This document shows, piece after piece, positions 28,253-39,150 of a stretch of DNA of 64,000 bases. The notes beneath the pieces are model-generated. The model ran no database searches. It saw only the letters and a program-made list of their open reading frames with translations, and was not told where the DNA came from. How positions within the stretch are numbered: position 1 is the stretch's first letter; the number at the start of each line of letters is the position of its first letter. Source of the stretch: Altererythrobacter lutimaris (GTDB lineage Bacteria > Pseudomonadota > Alphaproteobacteria > Sphingomonadales > Sphingomonadaceae). The stretch spans positions 682,001-746,000 of the forward strand of contig NZ_JABWTA010000001.1 in NCBI RefSeq assembly GCF_013371495.1. Direction: 5' to 3'. The position numbers and the translations under genes are program-made.

Positions 28253-28464
28253 GCCAACCTTTTAGCCCTTGGGATTTTCTCATCGGAGTTGGATATGGCG
28301 TGGGCCCAACTCTGATGCTTCTACGGATTTCGGAGATGCTTCCGGCTGTTTATGGATATGCTGGAGTAGCGGTCTTCATTCTTACCCTTTCCATTCAAAC
28401 CTTCCGTCTCCGGCAGCAGGAGAAAGCTGCTAAGGTCGCTGAACAGAGCTCGTCCAATGGCTGA
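28249..28464 (+). CDS. small membrane protein of unknown function inside the nuo operon (between nuoD and nuoE)
   Basis: A 71-residue ORF with two likely membrane segments ([16 protein letters not shown] and [16 protein letters not shown]) and a charged C-terminal tail ([17 protein letters not shown]). It starts at GTG within a 4-nt GTGA overlap with nuoD and ends 8 nt inside nuoE, so it is translationally coupled on both sides. The base use is more AT-rich than in nuoD or nuoE. No family is recognised. It could be an accessory Complex I subunit or assembly factor, or a passenger ORF. Confidence 0.7.
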   Translation: MSQPFSPWDFLIGVGYGVGPTLMLLRISEMLPAVYGYAGVAVFILTLSIQTFRLRQQEKAAKVAEQSSSNG

Positions 28465-29125
28465 CCGTACTCCCGCACCCGATACGCCTGAACTGCGTGC
28501 GCGCTGGGGTTCGTTCGAATGGACGGACGCAAACCGTGCGAAGGCCGATTATCACATCGCCAAATACCCGGACGGCCGCCAGAAATCAGCGGTAATGCCG
28601 CTGCTTGATCTTGCTCAACGTCAGGTAGGCCAAGAGACCGACACGCAAGGCTGGCTGCCGCTACCGGTGATCGAGTATATCGCGAACTATCTCGACATGT
28701 CGGTAATCCGCGTGCTCGAAGTCGCGACCTTCTATTTCATGTACAACATGAAGCCGGTCGGGAAGTATCATGTGCAGGTCTGCGGCACCACGCCGTGCAT
28801 GCTTCGCGGCTCGGACGACATCATCTCCGCTTGCAAAGCGCGCGGCATGAAGAAGGGCGAAGTCTCTGAGGACGGCCTTTGGACCCTCACCGAAGTCGAA
28901 TGCATGGGTAATTGCGCGACCGCGCCGATGGTCCAGATCAATGATGACAATTACGAAGACCTGACCGTTGAGCGGCTTGATGCCGTTCTGGACGCGTTGG
29001 CAGCAGGCGAAACGCCCAAGGCGGGCACACAGGAGCCCGGCCGTCATACATCAGAGCCAAAAGACGGACCGACGACACTCAAGGAAATGGTTAACGCCAA
29101 TCACGATTACCGGGGGGAATGGTAA
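28457..29125 (+). CDS. nuoE: NADH-quinone oxidoreductase subunit E
   Basis: A 222-residue 24-kDa subunit with the N1a [2Fe-2S] cluster. The ligands lie in [11 protein letters not shown] and [10 protein letters not shown]. The N-terminal helical domain includes [15 protein letters not shown]-terminal tail rich in Pro/Gly/Thr extends beyond the fold. GGGGGGA near its 3' end acts as the ribosome site for nuoF. Confidence 0.95.
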   Translation: MADRTPAPDTPELRARWGSFEWTDANRAKADYHIAKYPDGRQKSAVMPLLDLAQRQVGQETDTQGWLPLPVIEYIANYLDMSVIRVLEVATFYFMYNMKPVGKYHVQVCGTTPCMLRGSDDIISACKARGMKKGEVSEDGLWTLTEVECMGNCATAPMVQINDDNYEDLTVERLDAVLDALAAGETPKAGTQEPGRHTSEPKDGPTTLKEMVNANHDYRGEW

Positions 29126-30420
29126 TGTCTCTCCAGGATAAGGATCGCATCTTCACTAACCTTTACGGCTTTCAGGACTGGGGACTGAAGGGTGCGCAGG
29201 CGCGCGGCGACTGGGACAACACCAAGGCGCTGATCGAACGCGGGCAGGACGCGATCATTGAAGAAATCAAGGATTCCGGCCTTCGCGGGCGGGGCGGGGC
29301 AGGCTTCCCCACCGGCCTTAAATGGTCGTTCATGCCGAAAGAGAGCAAGGACGGTCGACCAAGCTTCCTCGTTATCAATGCTGACGAATCCGAGCCCGGT
29401 TCATGCAAGGATCGCGAGATCATCCGGCACGATACGCACAAACTGATCGAAGGTGCGCTGGTGGCTGGTTTCGCCATGCGTGCGAGGGCTGCCTATATCT
29501 ACATTCGCGGCGAGTATATCCGCGAGGCCGAAACGCTGCAAAAGGCCATCGACGAAGCCTATGACGCAGGCCTGATTGGCAAGAATGCGTCCGGCTCAGG
29601 CTACGACTTCGACGTGTTCATGCATCGCGGTGCAGGCGCGTATATTTGCGGCGAAGAAACCGCGATGATCGAAAGCCTTGAGGGCAAGAAGGGCCAGCCA
29701 AGGCTCAAGCCGCCATTCCCGGCAGGCGCAGGCCTTTATGGTTGCCCGACCACGGTCAACAATGTCGAAAGCATCGCGGTCGTCCCGACGATCCTGCGAC
29801 GCGGCGCGAGCTGGTTCAACAGCTTTGGCCGCGAAGGCAATCACGGCACGAAGCTGTTCCAGATTTCGGGTCATGTCGAACAACCATGCGTCGTCGAGGA
29901 AGCTATGAGCATCCCCTTCCGCGAGTTGATCGAGAAGCATTGTGGCGGAATTACAGGAGGTTGGGAGAACCTCTTGGCAGTCATTCCGGGCGGTTCATCA
30001 GTGCCATTGGTACCCGCTGAGCAGATCATGGACGCACCGATGGACTTTGACGGGCTGAAGGATCTCGGCTCCGGCCTTGGCACAGCCGCCGTCATCGTGA
30101 TGGACAAGTCCACCGACATCGTCCGCGCGATTTCGCGCCTTTCCTATTTCTACAAGCATGAAAGCTGCGGCCAGTGCACGCCTTGCCGCGAAGGCACGGG
30201 CTGGATGTGGCGCATGATGGAACGCCTGCGCACCGGCGATGCGGCGATTGAAGAAATCGATATGCTGCAGGAAGTGACCAAGCAGGTAGAAGGCCACACA
30301 ATCTGCGCATTGGGTGATGCGGCGGCTTGGCCGATTCAGGGACTGATCCGCCATTTCCGCCCCGAGCTGGAGCGCCGCATTCACGAGCACAACGCTAAGT
30401 TTGCGGAGGCTGCGGAATGA
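29125..30420 (+). CDS. nuoF: NADH-quinone oxidoreductase subunit F (NADH/FMN site)
   Basis: A 431-residue 51-kDa subunit that oxidises NADH through FMN. It has [16 protein letters not shown] (NADH site), the FMN-binding [13 protein letters not shown], and the [4Fe-4S] ligands in [12 protein letters not shown] plus a later Cys in HTICALGD. The ATG at 29125 overlaps the nuoE stop (TAATG) and has GGGGGGA 7 nt upstream. The ATG at 29119 is too close to that site. Confidence 0.96.
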   Translation: MSLQDKDRIFTNLYGFQDWGLKGAQARGDWDNTKALIERGQDAIIEEIKDSGLRGRGGAGFPTGLKWSFMPKESKDGRPSFLVINADESEPGSCKDREIIRHDTHKLIEGALVAGFAMRARAAYIYIRGEYIREAETLQKAIDEAYDAGLIGKNASGSGYDFDVFMHRGAGAYICGEETAMIESLEGKKGQPRLKPPFPAGAGLYGCPTTVNNVESIAVVPTILRRGASWFNSFGREGNHGTKLFQISGHVEQPCVVEEAMSIPFRELIEKHCGGITGGWENLLAVIPGGSSVPLVPAEQIMDAPMDFDGLKDLGSGLGTAAVIVMDKSTDIVRAISRLSYFYKHESCGQCTPCREGTGWMWRMMERLRTGDAAIEEIDMLQEVTKQVEGHTICALGDAAAWPIQGLIRHFRPELERRIHEHNAKFAEAAE

Positions 30421-30626
30421 CCAACTCCCGTTTTCTCACAATAATATCTGTATTAATGATCTTGGTCGGGATCATCGCACTGTTTGACAGATACGCAGAT
30501 TATTCGAGCGGTGAAGAGAGCATCTTCGGATGGTTAAACTTGCCCATCGCTTTGTTCTTGATCGGCGGCTCATCTCTGTATCGAGCTATCTCAGCAAACC
30601 GCAGCAGCGAGACTGATGATGCCTAA
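30417..30626 (+). CDS. small membrane protein of unknown function inside the nuo operon (between nuoF and nuoG)
   Basis: A 69-residue ORF with two likely membrane helices ([18 protein letters not shown] and [18 protein letters not shown]) separated by an acidic loop ([13 protein letters not shown]). It has an ATGA overlap with nuoF and runs into the start of nuoG. It uses codons such as ATA, GTA and TTA that are rare in the flanking nuo genes. No family is recognised. Confidence 0.68.
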   Translation: MTNSRFLTIISVLMILVGIIALFDRYADYSSGEESIFGWLNLPIALFLIGGSSLYRAISANRSSETDDA

Positions 30627-32634
30627 AGTCACCGTAGACGGACAGGAGCTCGAGGTTCCAGACGGCGCAACCGTCCTTCAGGCAGCAGAGCTTGCGGGCA
30701 AGGAAATCCCGCGCTTCTGCTACCACGAACGCTTAAGTATCGCCGGTAACTGCCGGATGTGCCTGGTGGAAGTGAAGCCGGGACCGCCCAAGCCTCAGGC
30801 GTCATGCGCGCTTCCCGCCACCGAAGGTCAGGAAATCCGCACCGACACACCGATGGTCAAGAAAGCGCGTGAAGGGGTGATGGAGTTCCTCCTCATCAAC
30901 CACCCGCTCGATTGCCCGATTTGCGACCAGGGCGGCGAATGCGATTTGCAAGATCAGGCGGTGGCCTATGGCCGTGGCGGATCGCGCTATGAAGAGAACA
31001 AGCGCGCGGTCACCGAAAAGTATATGGGGCCGCTGATCAAGACGATCATGACCCGCTGCATTCACTGCACGCGCTGTGTGCGCTTCTCTGAAGAGATCGC
31101 TGGCGTGGACGAGATTGGCGCGCTTTATCGCGGCGAAGACATGCAGATCACCACCTATCTCGAGCAGGCGGCTGCCCACGAGATGAGTGCGAATGTGATC
31201 GATCTGTGTCCGGTCGGGGCACTTACTTCTCGCCCTTACGCGTTCGAGGCCCGTCCGTGGGAGCTGAAGAAGACCAATAGCATCGATGTGTCTGACGCTG
31301 TCGGCGCGAATATCCGTCTGGATAGCCGGGGCCGCGAAGTCATGCGCGCACTCCCTCGCATCAATGATGATGTGAATGAGGAATGGATTTCCGACAAGGC
31401 ACGCTATCAGGTCGATGGCCTCGGCAAGCGCCGCTTGGACAAGGTCTTTATCCGCAAGAAAGGCGGGATGAAGGTCGGCAGCTGGGACGAAGCATTCAAG
31501 GCTGTCGCGAAGCAACTCAAGGACGCGAAATCATCCATCGCAGCAGTCGCAGGCGACATGGTCGATTGCGAAACGATGTTTGCGGCCAAGGCGCTGCTCA
31601 AGGCGTGCGGATCGAACCTGCTTGAAGGTCGCCAGACTGGCATGGATTATGACGTGTCGAGCCTGGCGGCGGTGAATTTCAACTCGACGCTTGCCGGGAT
31701 CGAGACCGCAGATGCTATTCTGATCGTCGGCAGCAATGTACGCTGGGAAGCGCCGAGCGTGAACGTCCGACTGCGCAAGGCGGTGAAGCGCGGCGCGAAG
31801 GTCTATGTGATCGGTCCTGAGTGGGAAACGACGTTCCCTGCGACATTCCTTGGCGGTGACCTTGCTGTCCTCAATGACTTGCCGGGCGATCTGGTTGACC
31901 ATTTCCGTGAGGCAGAGCGTCCCGCGATCATCATGGGCGGTGCGGCTCTTGCCAAGGGTGCGCTTCACGCGGGTCTCGCGGCTGCGGATACGCTTGGAGT
32001 GGTGAAACAGGGCTGGAATGGCTTCAACGTGCTGCACTTCTCTGCCGCACGCATGGGCGGGCTGATGCTCGGCTTTGCACAACAGGGCGGAATGGCGGAC
32101 ATCGCAGCTGCCAAGCCGAAGGTGGTCCTCTCGCTTGGCGCGGATGAGATGGATTTCGAGCCCTATGCTGACGCTTTGAAGGTTTATATCGGTCACCACG
32201 GCGACAAAGGCGCGCATGCGGCGGATATCGTACTTCCCGCAGCTTCCTACGCGGAAAAGGACGGAACCTACGTCAACACGGAAGGCCGCGTGCAATATGC
32301 GGAAAAAGCCGTGTTTGCTCCGGGTGATGCACGCGAAGACTGGACGATCCTACGTGCGCTCGCCGACGCGATTGGCGTAAACGTCGGATTTGACAGCTTT
32401 GGTGAACTGCAGGCCGCGATGATCGCCGAAGTGCCTGCTCTGGGCGAAGAGGGTCTTGCGGATTACGGCGCATTGCCGGCTGCTCCCGCGGGGGCGAAGG
32501 CGGAAGGCGTGATCGAAGGTTACCCTATCAAGGACTTCTACCTCACCAATCCGATCGCTCGCGCGAGCGAAGTAATGCAGCGCTGCTCAGCAGAACTACT
32601 CCATGGCGATGAGTTGAAGGAGGCGGCAGAGTGA
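30616..32634 (+). CDS. nuoG: NADH-quinone oxidoreductase subunit G
   Basis: A 672-residue 75-kDa subunit. The N-terminal [2Fe-2S] ferredoxin ligands are in CYHERLSIAGNCRMCLVE. The His-Cys cluster region includes HPLDCPICDQGGECDLQD, and the next cluster CIHCTRCVRF. A molybdopterin-oxidoreductase-like domain without molybdenum follows. The start may be 30616 or 30619 (two adjacent ATGs), overlapping the preceding small ORF by about 8-11 nt. Confidence 0.95.
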   Translation: MMPKVTVDGQELEVPDGATVLQAAELAGKEIPRFCYHERLSIAGNCRMCLVEVKPGPPKPQASCALPATEGQEIRTDTPMVKKAREGVMEFLLINHPLDCPICDQGGECDLQDQAVAYGRGGSRYEENKRAVTEKYMGPLIKTIMTRCIHCTRCVRFSEEIAGVDEIGALYRGEDMQITTYLEQAAAHEMSANVIDLCPVGALTSRPYAFEARPWELKKTNSIDVSDAVGANIRLDSRGREVMRALPRINDDVNEEWISDKARYQVDGLGKRRLDKVFIRKKGGMKVGSWDEAFKAVAKQLKDAKSSIAAVAGDMVDCETMFAAKALLKACGSNLLEGRQTGMDYDVSSLAAVNFNSTLAGIETADAILIVGSNVRWEAPSVNVRLRKAVKRGAKVYVIGPEWETTFPATFLGGDLAVLNDLPGDLVDHFREAERPAIIMGGAALAKGALHAGLAAADTLGVVKQGWNGFNVLHFSAARMGGLMLGFAQQGGMADIAAAKPKVVLSLGADEMDFEPYADALKVYIGHHGDKGAHAADIVLPAASYAEKDGTYVNTEGRVQYAEKAVFAPGDAREDWTILRALADAIGVNVGFDSFGELQAAMIAEVPALGEEGLADYGALPAAPAGAKAEGVIEGYPIKDFYLTNPIARASEVMQRCSAELLHGDELKEAAE

Positions 32635-32906
32635 AGCAGATTCCTCAGTTCGTAAGGCGACTGCCGTACGTTTTTTATGCGTTAGCAATTGTCGTCGGCC
32701 TTTGGCGCTATTGGAACGACTGGACTGTTGCGGAAGCTTCCATGCAATTTGCGACAGGCGGGAGCGAATTTGACCAAATGCGCTTCATGTCGCGCTCGAC
32801 TGCACTCTATTGGGGCGTGGTCGAGGCCGCATATTTGGTCGCCAATGGTGGAGTGATCCACGTCCTTGTCGCGATCTACGACAAAGTGTCAGGAGCGGCA
32901 GAGTGA
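32631..32906 (+). CDS. small membrane protein of unknown function inside the nuo operon (between nuoG and nuoH, first)
   Basis: A 91-residue ORF starting at GTG in a 4-nt GTGA overlap with nuoG. One clear membrane segment (YVFYALAIVVGLWRYW) is near the N-terminus and a second weaker one near the C-terminus (LYWGVVEAAYLVANGGVIHVL). Its stop overlaps the next small ORF, again by GTGA. The sequence is more AT-rich than nuoG. No family is recognised. Confidence 0.68.
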   Translation: MKQIPQFVRRLPYVFYALAIVVGLWRYWNDWTVAEASMQFATGGSEFDQMRFMSRSTALYWGVVEAAYLVANGGVIHVLVAIYDKVSGAAE

Positions 32907-33109
32907 CCTTCTTCGCAGTTCTAATTGGCGCTGGCATATTTCTGCTGGTCCTGTTGGGTGTCGCATCCTTTGCGCCGAGGTTCATGAAGAATGACAAGGC
33001 GTCCGCGCCTGATCCAGGTGCTGGCTCTGCAGGTGGCGGCACCTACGGGTCAAAGGGATTTGATGAATATTTGGACTTCGACGCAGGCTGCGGAGGAGAC
33101 GGAGACTAA
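32903..33109 (+). CDS. small membrane protein of unknown function inside the nuo operon (between nuoG and nuoH, second)
   Basis: A 68-residue ORF. The GTG at 32903, in a GTGA overlap with the preceding ORF, is chosen over an upstream frame extension because it puts a single membrane helix (FFAVLIGAGIFLLVLLGVASF) at the N-terminus. A short linker rich in Gly/Ala/Pro/Ser and an acidic C-terminal tail (FDEYLDFDAGCGGDGD) with one cysteine follow. Its TAA overlaps the nuoH ATG (TAATG). No family is recognised. Confidence 0.68.
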   Translation: MTFFAVLIGAGIFLLVLLGVASFAPRFMKNDKASAPDPGAGSAGGGTYGSKGFDEYLDFDAGCGGDGD

Positions 33110-34155
33110 TGACCGAATTCTTCCAATCCTTCGGCATGTCGTATGAGTTCGCGTGGTTTGTCGCGACGATCAGCGGCATTCTGCTGATCGCTCTCCCGGT
33201 AATGCTCGCGGTTGCGATGATCATCTATGTCGACCGCAAGGTGCTCGGTGCGATTATGTTGCGGCGCGGACCCAATGTGGTTGGCCCGTTCGGCCTGCTT
33301 CAGAGTTTCGCGGATGGCCTCAAGGTCTTCCTGCAGGAAACCATTATCCCGAGCGCGGCAAACAAGGGCATCTTTCTGCTCGCGCCGATCATCACATTCA
33401 CCGTCGCCCTTGCCGCATGGGCGGTGATGCCGTTCGATGCAAAAATGGTGCTGGCGGATATCAATGTCGGCCTGCTCTACATCCTCGCGATCAGCTCGCT
33501 CGGCGTTTACGGCGTAGTGATGAGCGGATGGGCGAGTAACTCGAAATATCCGTTCTTCTCCGCCATGCGCGCGGCGGCACAGATGATCTCTTACGAGGTC
33601 TCGATCGGTTTCATCCTCGTCTGTGTGGTGCTGTTCGCCGGTACGTTCAACTTGAATGGCATCATCACCGCGCAAGAAGGCTTCGGCCTCGGCGTGATCA
33701 ACGCCTATGCAGTGCATCCGCTGCTGTTCCCGATGTGGGTGGTGTTCTTCATCAGCTGCCTGGCAGAGACCGCGCGCGCACCGTTCGACTTGACCGAGGC
33801 CGAATCCGAGCTCGTCGCAGGCTTCCAGACCGAATATTCCTCCATGAGCTTCGCGCTGTTCTGGCTCGGCGAATATGCCAACATCCTTCTGATGTGCATG
33901 CTCAACGCGGTATTGTTCTGGGGTGGTTGGTTGCCGCCGATTGATTGGGAGCCGCTTTATGCCGTGCCCGGCATCGTCTGGCTGCTGCTCAAGACCTTCG
34001 TCTTCTTCTTCATGTTCAGCTGGATCTGGGGAACCGTGCCGCGTTACCGCTATGACCAGTTGATGCGGCTCGGGTGGAAGGTTTTCCTGCCGATGAGCCT
34101 GATCTTTGTCGCCGTAATCTCGGGCTATCTGATGGCCACAGGGCACTACTCATGA
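33109..34155 (+). CDS. nuoH: NADH-quinone oxidoreductase subunit H
   Basis: A 348-residue membrane subunit with about eight helices, forming part of the quinone chamber. Family marks are [19 protein letters not shown] and the loop [25 protein letters not shown] (acidic residues facing quinone). The start overlaps the small ORF before it by 1 nt and the stop overlaps nuoI by 4 nt. Confidence 0.96.
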   Translation: MTEFFQSFGMSYEFAWFVATISGILLIALPVMLAVAMIIYVDRKVLGAIMLRRGPNVVGPFGLLQSFADGLKVFLQETIIPSAANKGIFLLAPIITFTVALAAWAVMPFDAKMVLADINVGLLYILAISSLGVYGVVMSGWASNSKYPFFSAMRAAAQMISYEVSIGFILVCVVLFAGTFNLNGIITAQEGFGLGVINAYAVHPLLFPMWVVFFISCLAETARAPFDLTEAESELVAGFQTEYSSMSFALFWLGEYANILLMCMLNAVLFWGGWLPPIDWEPLYAVPGIVWLLLKTFVFFFMFSWIWGTVPRYRYDQLMRLGWKVFLPMSLIFVAVISGYLMATGHYS

Positions 34156-34640
34156 GCACCGTCACCCATCTCATCAAATCGTTCACGCTTTGGGAAATTC
34201 TCAAGGCGCATGCCTTGACGCTGAAGTATTTCTTCAAGCCAAAGCTGACGATTAACTATCCGTTCGAGAAGAATGCGCTCTCGCCCCGTTTTCGCGGGGA
34301 GCATGCGCTGCGTCGCTATCCCAATGGAGAAGAGCGCTGCATCGCCTGCAAGCTGTGCGAAGCTGTGTGTCCGGCGCAAGCGATCACCATTGAAAGCGAA
34401 CCGCGCGAAGACGGCAGTCGCCGCACCACGCGCTATGACATCGACATGACCAAATGCATCTATTGCGGCTTCTGCCAGGAAGCTTGTCCGGTGGATGCAA
34501 TCGTCGAAGGGCCGAACTTCGAATACGCGACTGAAACGCGCGAAGAGCTGCTCTACGACAAGGCGAAACTCTTGGCCAACGGGGACAAGTGGGAGCGGGC
34601 GATTGCCGCAAACCTTGAAGCCGATGCGCCCTATCGTTAA
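34152..34640 (+). CDS. nuoI: NADH-quinone oxidoreductase subunit I
   Basis: A 162-residue TYKY subunit with two [4Fe-4S] motifs, [12 protein letters not shown] and [12 protein letters not shown], carrying clusters N6a and N6b. The ATG at 34152 gives an ATGA overlap with nuoH; the longer open frame from 34074 lies inside nuoH and is rejected. The C-terminus ends with the usual KWE...N-type segment. Confidence 0.96.
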   Translation: MSTVTHLIKSFTLWEILKAHALTLKYFFKPKLTINYPFEKNALSPRFRGEHALRRYPNGEERCIACKLCEAVCPAQAITIESEPREDGSRRTTRYDIDMTKCIYCGFCQEACPVDAIVEGPNFEYATETREELLYDKAKLLANGDKWERAIAANLEADAPYR

Positions 34641-34667
34641 CGGGCGCGACGGACGGAACAGGGGTCT

Positions 34668-35291
34668 ATGATTCAAGCAATTGCCTTTTACCTTTTTGCA
34701 GGCCTGATGCTTGCAAGCGCGGTCATGGTGATCAGCGCGCGCAATCCGGTGCATTCCGTGCTGTGGCTGATCCTTGCATTCTTTAACGGCGCGGGACTGA
34801 TGGTACTGATCGGCGCTGAATTCATCGCGATGCTGCTGGTCATCGTCTATGTGGGCGCGGTCGCGGTGTTGTTCCTGTTCGTCGTGATGATGCTCAACAT
34901 CGACTTTGCAGAGATGCGCGCGGGCTTCATCAAGAACGCGCCGCTTGGCTTGCTGGTTGCGTTCATCTTGTTTCTTGAGCTGTTCGTCGGCCTGGTTGCG
35001 ACCGGGCAGGGCGGTGTAACACTTGGTACGGCGGATGGCCTGTCACAGCAGGCTTCTGACACTCCGAATATCGATGCGATCGGCGCGTTGCTTTACACGC
35101 GCTACGTCTTCCTGTTCGAGGTCGCCGGCATCATCCTGCTAGTCGCGATGATCGGTGCAATTGTACTGACGCACCGGACGAAGCCAGGCGGCTCTCCGGG
35201 CCGTCAGGATATCGGCAAGCAGGTTCGCCGCCGTCCAGAAGATGCAACCGTTATGAAGCAGCCGGAAGTCGGCAAGGGGCTCGAGCTATGA
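34668..35291 (+). CDS. nuoJ: NADH-quinone oxidoreductase subunit J
   Basis: A 207-residue membrane subunit with five predicted helices. Characteristic elements are [45 protein letters not shown] and a C-terminal cytoplasmic tail ([12 protein letters not shown]). It overlaps nuoK by ATGA. The 27 bases between nuoI and nuoJ hold a GGAACAGGGG ribosome site. Confidence 0.94.
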   Translation: MIQAIAFYLFAGLMLASAVMVISARNPVHSVLWLILAFFNGAGLMVLIGAEFIAMLLVIVYVGAVAVLFLFVVMMLNIDFAEMRAGFIKNAPLGLLVAFILFLELFVGLVATGQGGVTLGTADGLSQQASDTPNIDAIGALLYTRYVFLFEVAGIILLVAMIGAIVLTHRTKPGGSPGRQDIGKQVRRRPEDATVMKQPEVGKGLEL

Positions 35292-35593
35292 TTGGCGTCG
35301 AACACTATATCACTGTGTCCGCCGTGCTGTTCGTACTCGGCGTGCTGGGGATTTTCCTCAACCGCAAGAATGTGATTACGATCCTTATGTCGGTCGAGCT
35401 GATCCTGCTCGCTGTGAATATCAATCTGGTCGCCTTCAGCGTGTTCCTGAATGATCTCGTGGGACAGGTCTTCGCGATGTTCGTGCTGACAGTGGCTGCG
35501 GCAGAGGCAGCCATCGGGCTAGCCATCCTTGTCATTTACTACCGCAAGCGCGGCACGATTGCGGTCGAAGACGCCGCGCAGATGAGAGGGTAG
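35288..35593 (+). CDS. nuoK: NADH-quinone oxidoreductase subunit K
   Basis: A 101-residue membrane subunit, the usual length, with three helices. The conserved glutamates lie in [17 protein letters not shown] and the third helix [18 protein letters not shown]. It overlaps nuoJ by 4 nt and is followed by nuoL after 6 nt. Confidence 0.95.
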   Translation: MIGVEHYITVSAVLFVLGVLGIFLNRKNVITILMSVELILLAVNINLVAFSVFLNDLVGQVFAMFVLTVAAAEAAIGLAILVIYYRKRGTIAVEDAAQMRG

Positions 35594-35599
35594 AGTCCA

Positions 35600-37609
35600 G
35601 TGCAGACGTCCATCCTTCTTATCGTCTTTCTACCCCTGCTTGCGGCTATTGTTGCTGGGCTAGGCAATCGCGCGCTTGGCAATACCATCGCCAAGTCAAT
35701 CACCACCGGCGCGCTGTTCATCAGCTGCGGTCTGAGCTGGCCAATCTTTATCGGATTCCTCACCGGAAGCGCTGAAGCGACCGTTGTGCCAGTGCTTACC
35801 TGGGTCCAATCGGGCACGCTGAGCTTTGACTGGGCGCTGCGCGTCGATGCTCTGACCGCGGTTATGCTCGTGGTGATCAACACGGTGTCCGCGCTCGTCC
35901 ACCTCTATAGCTGGGGCTATATGGAGGAAGACCCGGATCAGCCGCGCTTCTTCGCCTATCTCTCGCTGTTCACCTTCGCCATGCTGATGCTGGTGACGGC
36001 TGACAATCTAGTCCAGATGTTCTTTGGCTGGGAAGGCGTCGGCCTTGCGAGTTATCTGCTGATCGGCTTCTGGTTTAAGAAGCCATCTGCCAACGCCGCT
36101 GCGATCAAGGCTTTTGTGGTCAACCGCGTCGGCGATCTGGGCTTCATGCTCGGCATCTTCGGCACCTATCTGGTCTTTCAGACCACCTCGATCCCGGAAA
36201 TCCTTGAGGCCGCACCCGGCATGACCGGGGCGACCATCGGCTTCCTCGGCTACCGCATGCACACGATGGATATACTGTGCATCCTGTTGTTCATTGGCGC
36301 GATGGGCAAGTCCGCACAGCTGGGTCTCCACACTTGGCTGCCTGATGCGATGGAAGGCCCGACGCCTGTATCCGCGCTGATCCATGCCGCGACCATGGTG
36401 ACTGCAGGCGTGTTTATGGTTTGCCGCTTGTCACCCATGTTCGAAGCGGCGCCTGTCGCGCTCACCATCGTGATCTTTGTTGGTGCAGCGACATGTTTCT
36501 TTGCAGCGACCATCGGAACCACGCAGTGGGACATCAAGCGGGTGATCGCCTATTCGACCTGCTCTCAGCTCGGCTACATGTTCTTTGCCGCAGGTGTCGG
36601 AGCCTATGGCGCGGCGATGTTCCACCTGTTCACGCACGCCTTCTTCAAGGCGCTGCTGTTCCTTGGCGCGGGCTCAGTGATCCATGCGATGCATCACGAG
36701 CAGGACATGCGCTATTACGGCGCGCTTCGTAAGCACATCCCGCTAACCTTCTACGCCATGATGGCCGGTACGTTGGCCATTACCGGCGTTGGTATTCTCG
36801 GGTTCTTCGGCTTTGCTGGCTTCTATTCGAAGGATGCAATCCTCGAGGCGGCCTTCGCACGCGGCACGGATATGTCCTACTTCGCATTCTGGATGGGCGC
36901 GATCGCGGCTCTGCTGACGAGCTTCTACAGCTGGCGCTTGGTGTTCCTGACCTTCTACGGAAAGCCGCGCTGGATCGAGAGTGAGCACATCCAGCACAGC
37001 GTTCACAAGACACCGGAAGAGGCAGGCGAAGACACAACCGGCGGCTATCACCCGCACGAGAGCCCGATGTCGATGCTGATCCCGCTCGGCGTGTTGACGG
37101 TTGGAGCGGTGCTCGCAGGCTTTGTGTTCAAGTATCCGTTTATCGATGGATCCAGTGAGGCTGTGAATGGCGCGTTCTGGGGCGGCTCAATCTACTTCAA
37201 TGAAGGGCTTATCCATGCGCTCCACGCTGTGCCGCTATGGGTGAAGCTGACCGCGACCTTTGTCATGATCGTAGGTTTTGTCACTGCATGGTGGGCCTAC
37301 ATCAAGAACCCGTCGATCCCGGCGAAGTTCGTGGAGCAGTTCCGCTATGTGCACCAGTTCGTGTTCAACAAGTGGTATTTCGACGAGCTCTACAATCTCA
37401 TTTTCGTCAAGCCGAGTTTCTGGCTCGGACGCATGTTCTGGAAGCGGGGTGATGAGAAAACCATCGACCGTTTCGGTCCGGATGGCGCAGCTTGGGTGGT
37501 CCAGCGCGGCGCTGTGCTCGCGAAGAAAGTGCAGTCCGGATATCTCTATAGCTATGCGTTGATCATGCTTGTGGGCGTGGTCGCCGCGATAACGTGGGTC
37601 CTCTTCTGA
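35600..37609 (+). CDS. nuoL: NADH-quinone oxidoreductase subunit L
   Basis: A 669-residue proton-pumping antiporter-like subunit. It starts at GTG 35600. Marks are [49 protein letters not shown] (two conserved lysine/histidine helices), and the long C-terminal lateral helix region. The stop overlaps the nuoM start (TGATG). Confidence 0.95.
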   Translation: MQTSILLIVFLPLLAAIVAGLGNRALGNTIAKSITTGALFISCGLSWPIFIGFLTGSAEATVVPVLTWVQSGTLSFDWALRVDALTAVMLVVINTVSALVHLYSWGYMEEDPDQPRFFAYLSLFTFAMLMLVTADNLVQMFFGWEGVGLASYLLIGFWFKKPSANAAAIKAFVVNRVGDLGFMLGIFGTYLVFQTTSIPEILEAAPGMTGATIGFLGYRMHTMDILCILLFIGAMGKSAQLGLHTWLPDAMEGPTPVSALIHAATMVTAGVFMVCRLSPMFEAAPVALTIVIFVGAATCFFAATIGTTQWDIKRVIAYSTCSQLGYMFFAAGVGAYGAAMFHLFTHAFFKALLFLGAGSVIHAMHHEQDMRYYGALRKHIPLTFYAMMAGTLAITGVGILGFFGFAGFYSKDAILEAAFARGTDMSYFAFWMGAIAALLTSFYSWRLVFLTFYGKPRWIESEHIQHSVHKTPEEAGEDTTGGYHPHESPMSMLIPLGVLTVGAVLAGFVFKYPFIDGSSEAVNGAFWGGSIYFNEGLIHALHAVPLWVKLTATFVMIVGFVTAWWAYIKNPSIPAKFVEQFRYVHQFVFNKWYFDELYNLIFVKPSFWLGRMFWKRGDEKTIDRFGPDGAAWVVQRGAVLAKKVQSGYLYSYALIMLVGVVAAITWVLF

Positions 37610-39150
37610 TGGACGGTTTTCCGATCCTTTCCGTGATGCTGTTGGTCCCGCTGATCGCGGGCATTGCGTGCTTCTTCCTCGATGCGCCGGCCGCGCGTAT
37701 GACGGCGCTGGTTGCGACGCTGATAGACTTGGCGCTCGGCATAGTGCTGTGGCTCAATTACGACATTGGCGGTGCGCAGTGGCAATTCGTCGAGAAAGCA
37801 CCGCTCTTTGCGGGCTTTAGCTGGGCGCTTGGTATCGACGGCATCGCGCTGATGCTCATCATGCTGAGTGTCTTTCTCATGCCGATTTGCATTCTGGCAG
37901 GCTGGGATTCCATCAAGACCCGCGTCGGAGAGTACATGGCAGCTTTCCTGTTCATGGAAGTGCTGATGATCGGCGTGTTTGCCGCGCAGGATATCTTCCT
38001 GTTCTACATCTTCTTTGAAGCTGGCCTGATCCCGATGTATCTCATCATCGGTGTATGGGGCGGGGCGAACCGCATTTACGCGAGCTACAAGTTCTTCCTC
38101 TACACGCTGCTTGGCTCGGTGCTGATGCTGATTGCGATGTTCTGGATGGTGAACGAAGCGGGCACGTCGGACATCCCGACGCTGATGCAGTACGACTTCG
38201 CACCGGAAGCCCAGACGTGGCTTTGGCTCGCATTCTTCGCGAGTTTTGCGGTGAAGATGCCAATGTGGCCGGTGCACACTTGGCTGCCTGACGCGCACGT
38301 GCAGGCGCCGACGGCAGGTTCAGTGATTCTCGCAGGCGTTTTGCTCAAGATGGGTGGTTACGGCTTCATCCGCTTCAGCTTGCCGATGTTCCCTGAAGCG
38401 AGCGCACAGTTTGCTTGGCTGGTCTTCATCCTTTCCATGATCGCAGTCGTATACACTTCGCTCGTCGCACTGGTTCAGAACGACATGAAGAAGCTGATTG
38501 CCTATTCCTCGGTTGCGCACATGGCGATTGTGACAGTGGGTCTGTTTGCATTCAATGTGCAAGGCCTTGAAGGCGCGATGATCGTCATGCTGTCGCACGG
38601 GCTTGTGTCGGGAGCGCTCTTCCTGTGCGTCGGCGTGATCTACGACCGGCTCCATACGCGTGAGATCGACCGCTACGGCGGGCTCTCGATCAACATGCCG
38701 AAATACGCGGTTTTCTTCCTGCTGTTCACCATGGCGAGCATCGGCCTGCCGGGGACAAGCGGCTTCGTGGGCGAGTTCCTGTCGCTCGCCGGGATCTATC
38801 AGGTCTCCACACTTGTGACACTCGTCTGCACCACAGGCATCATTCTAGGTGCGGGCTACATGCTCTATCTCTACCGCCGTGTGGCATTCGGCGATCAGGT
38901 CAATGAGGACGCAGCGAGCATGAAGGACTTGAACGCGCGCGAATGGGCCATGCTTGCGCCCATTGCTGCTGCAGTTCTCTGGATGGGTGTTTACCCTGAA
39001 AGCTTCCTTGCTCCGATGCGGGCGGACATTGCGGCGCTGGACGCGCGGATTGCTCGCGCAACGCCGGAAAATGATAGCCAACTCAATGTCGGCACGCCGA
39101 CAGGCGTGATCGCCAATGCTGTCGAGCACTCAGAAGGAGGAGAGCACTGA
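37609..39150 (+). CDS. nuoM: NADH-quinone oxidoreductase subunit M
   Basis: A 513-residue antiporter-like subunit. It has [18 protein letters not shown] with the conserved Glu, [30 protein letters not shown], and [10 protein letters not shown]. The ATG at 37609 overlaps the nuoL stop by 1 nt and is preferred over a GTG at 37594 inside nuoL. The stop overlaps nuoN (TGATG). Confidence 0.95.
   Translation: MDGFPILSVMLLVPLIAGIACFFLDAPAARMTALVATLIDLALGIVLWLNYDIGGAQWQFVEKAPLFAGFSWALGIDGIALMLIMLSVFLMPICILAGWDSIKTRVGEYMAAFLFMEVLMIGVFAAQDIFLFYIFFEAGLIPMYLIIGVWGGANRIYASYKFFLYTLLGSVLMLIAMFWMVNEAGTSDIPTLMQYDFAPEAQTWLWLAFFASFAVKMPMWPVHTWLPDAHVQAPTAGSVILAGVLLKMGGYGFIRFSLPMFPEASAQFAWLVFILSMIAVVYTSLVALVQNDMKKLIAYSSVAHMAIVTVGLFAFNVQGLEGAMIVMLSHGLVSGALFLCVGVIYDRLHTREIDRYGGLSINMPKYAVFFLLFTMASIGLPGTSGFVGEFLSLAGIYQVSTLVTLVCTTGIILGAGYMLYLYRRVAFGDQVNEDAASMKDLNAREWAMLAPIAAAVLWMGVYPESFLAPMRADIAALDARIARATPENDSQLNVGTPTGVIANAVEHSEGGEH

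Noticed and set aside
33106..34146. 346-codon frame antisense to nuoH
   Set aside because: It is His/Glu/Gln-rich and lies exactly opposite a conserved gene; a compositional shadow.
37552..38298. 248-codon frame antisense to nuoM
   Set aside because: His/Arg-rich shadow opposite a conserved membrane protein gene; no family signature.
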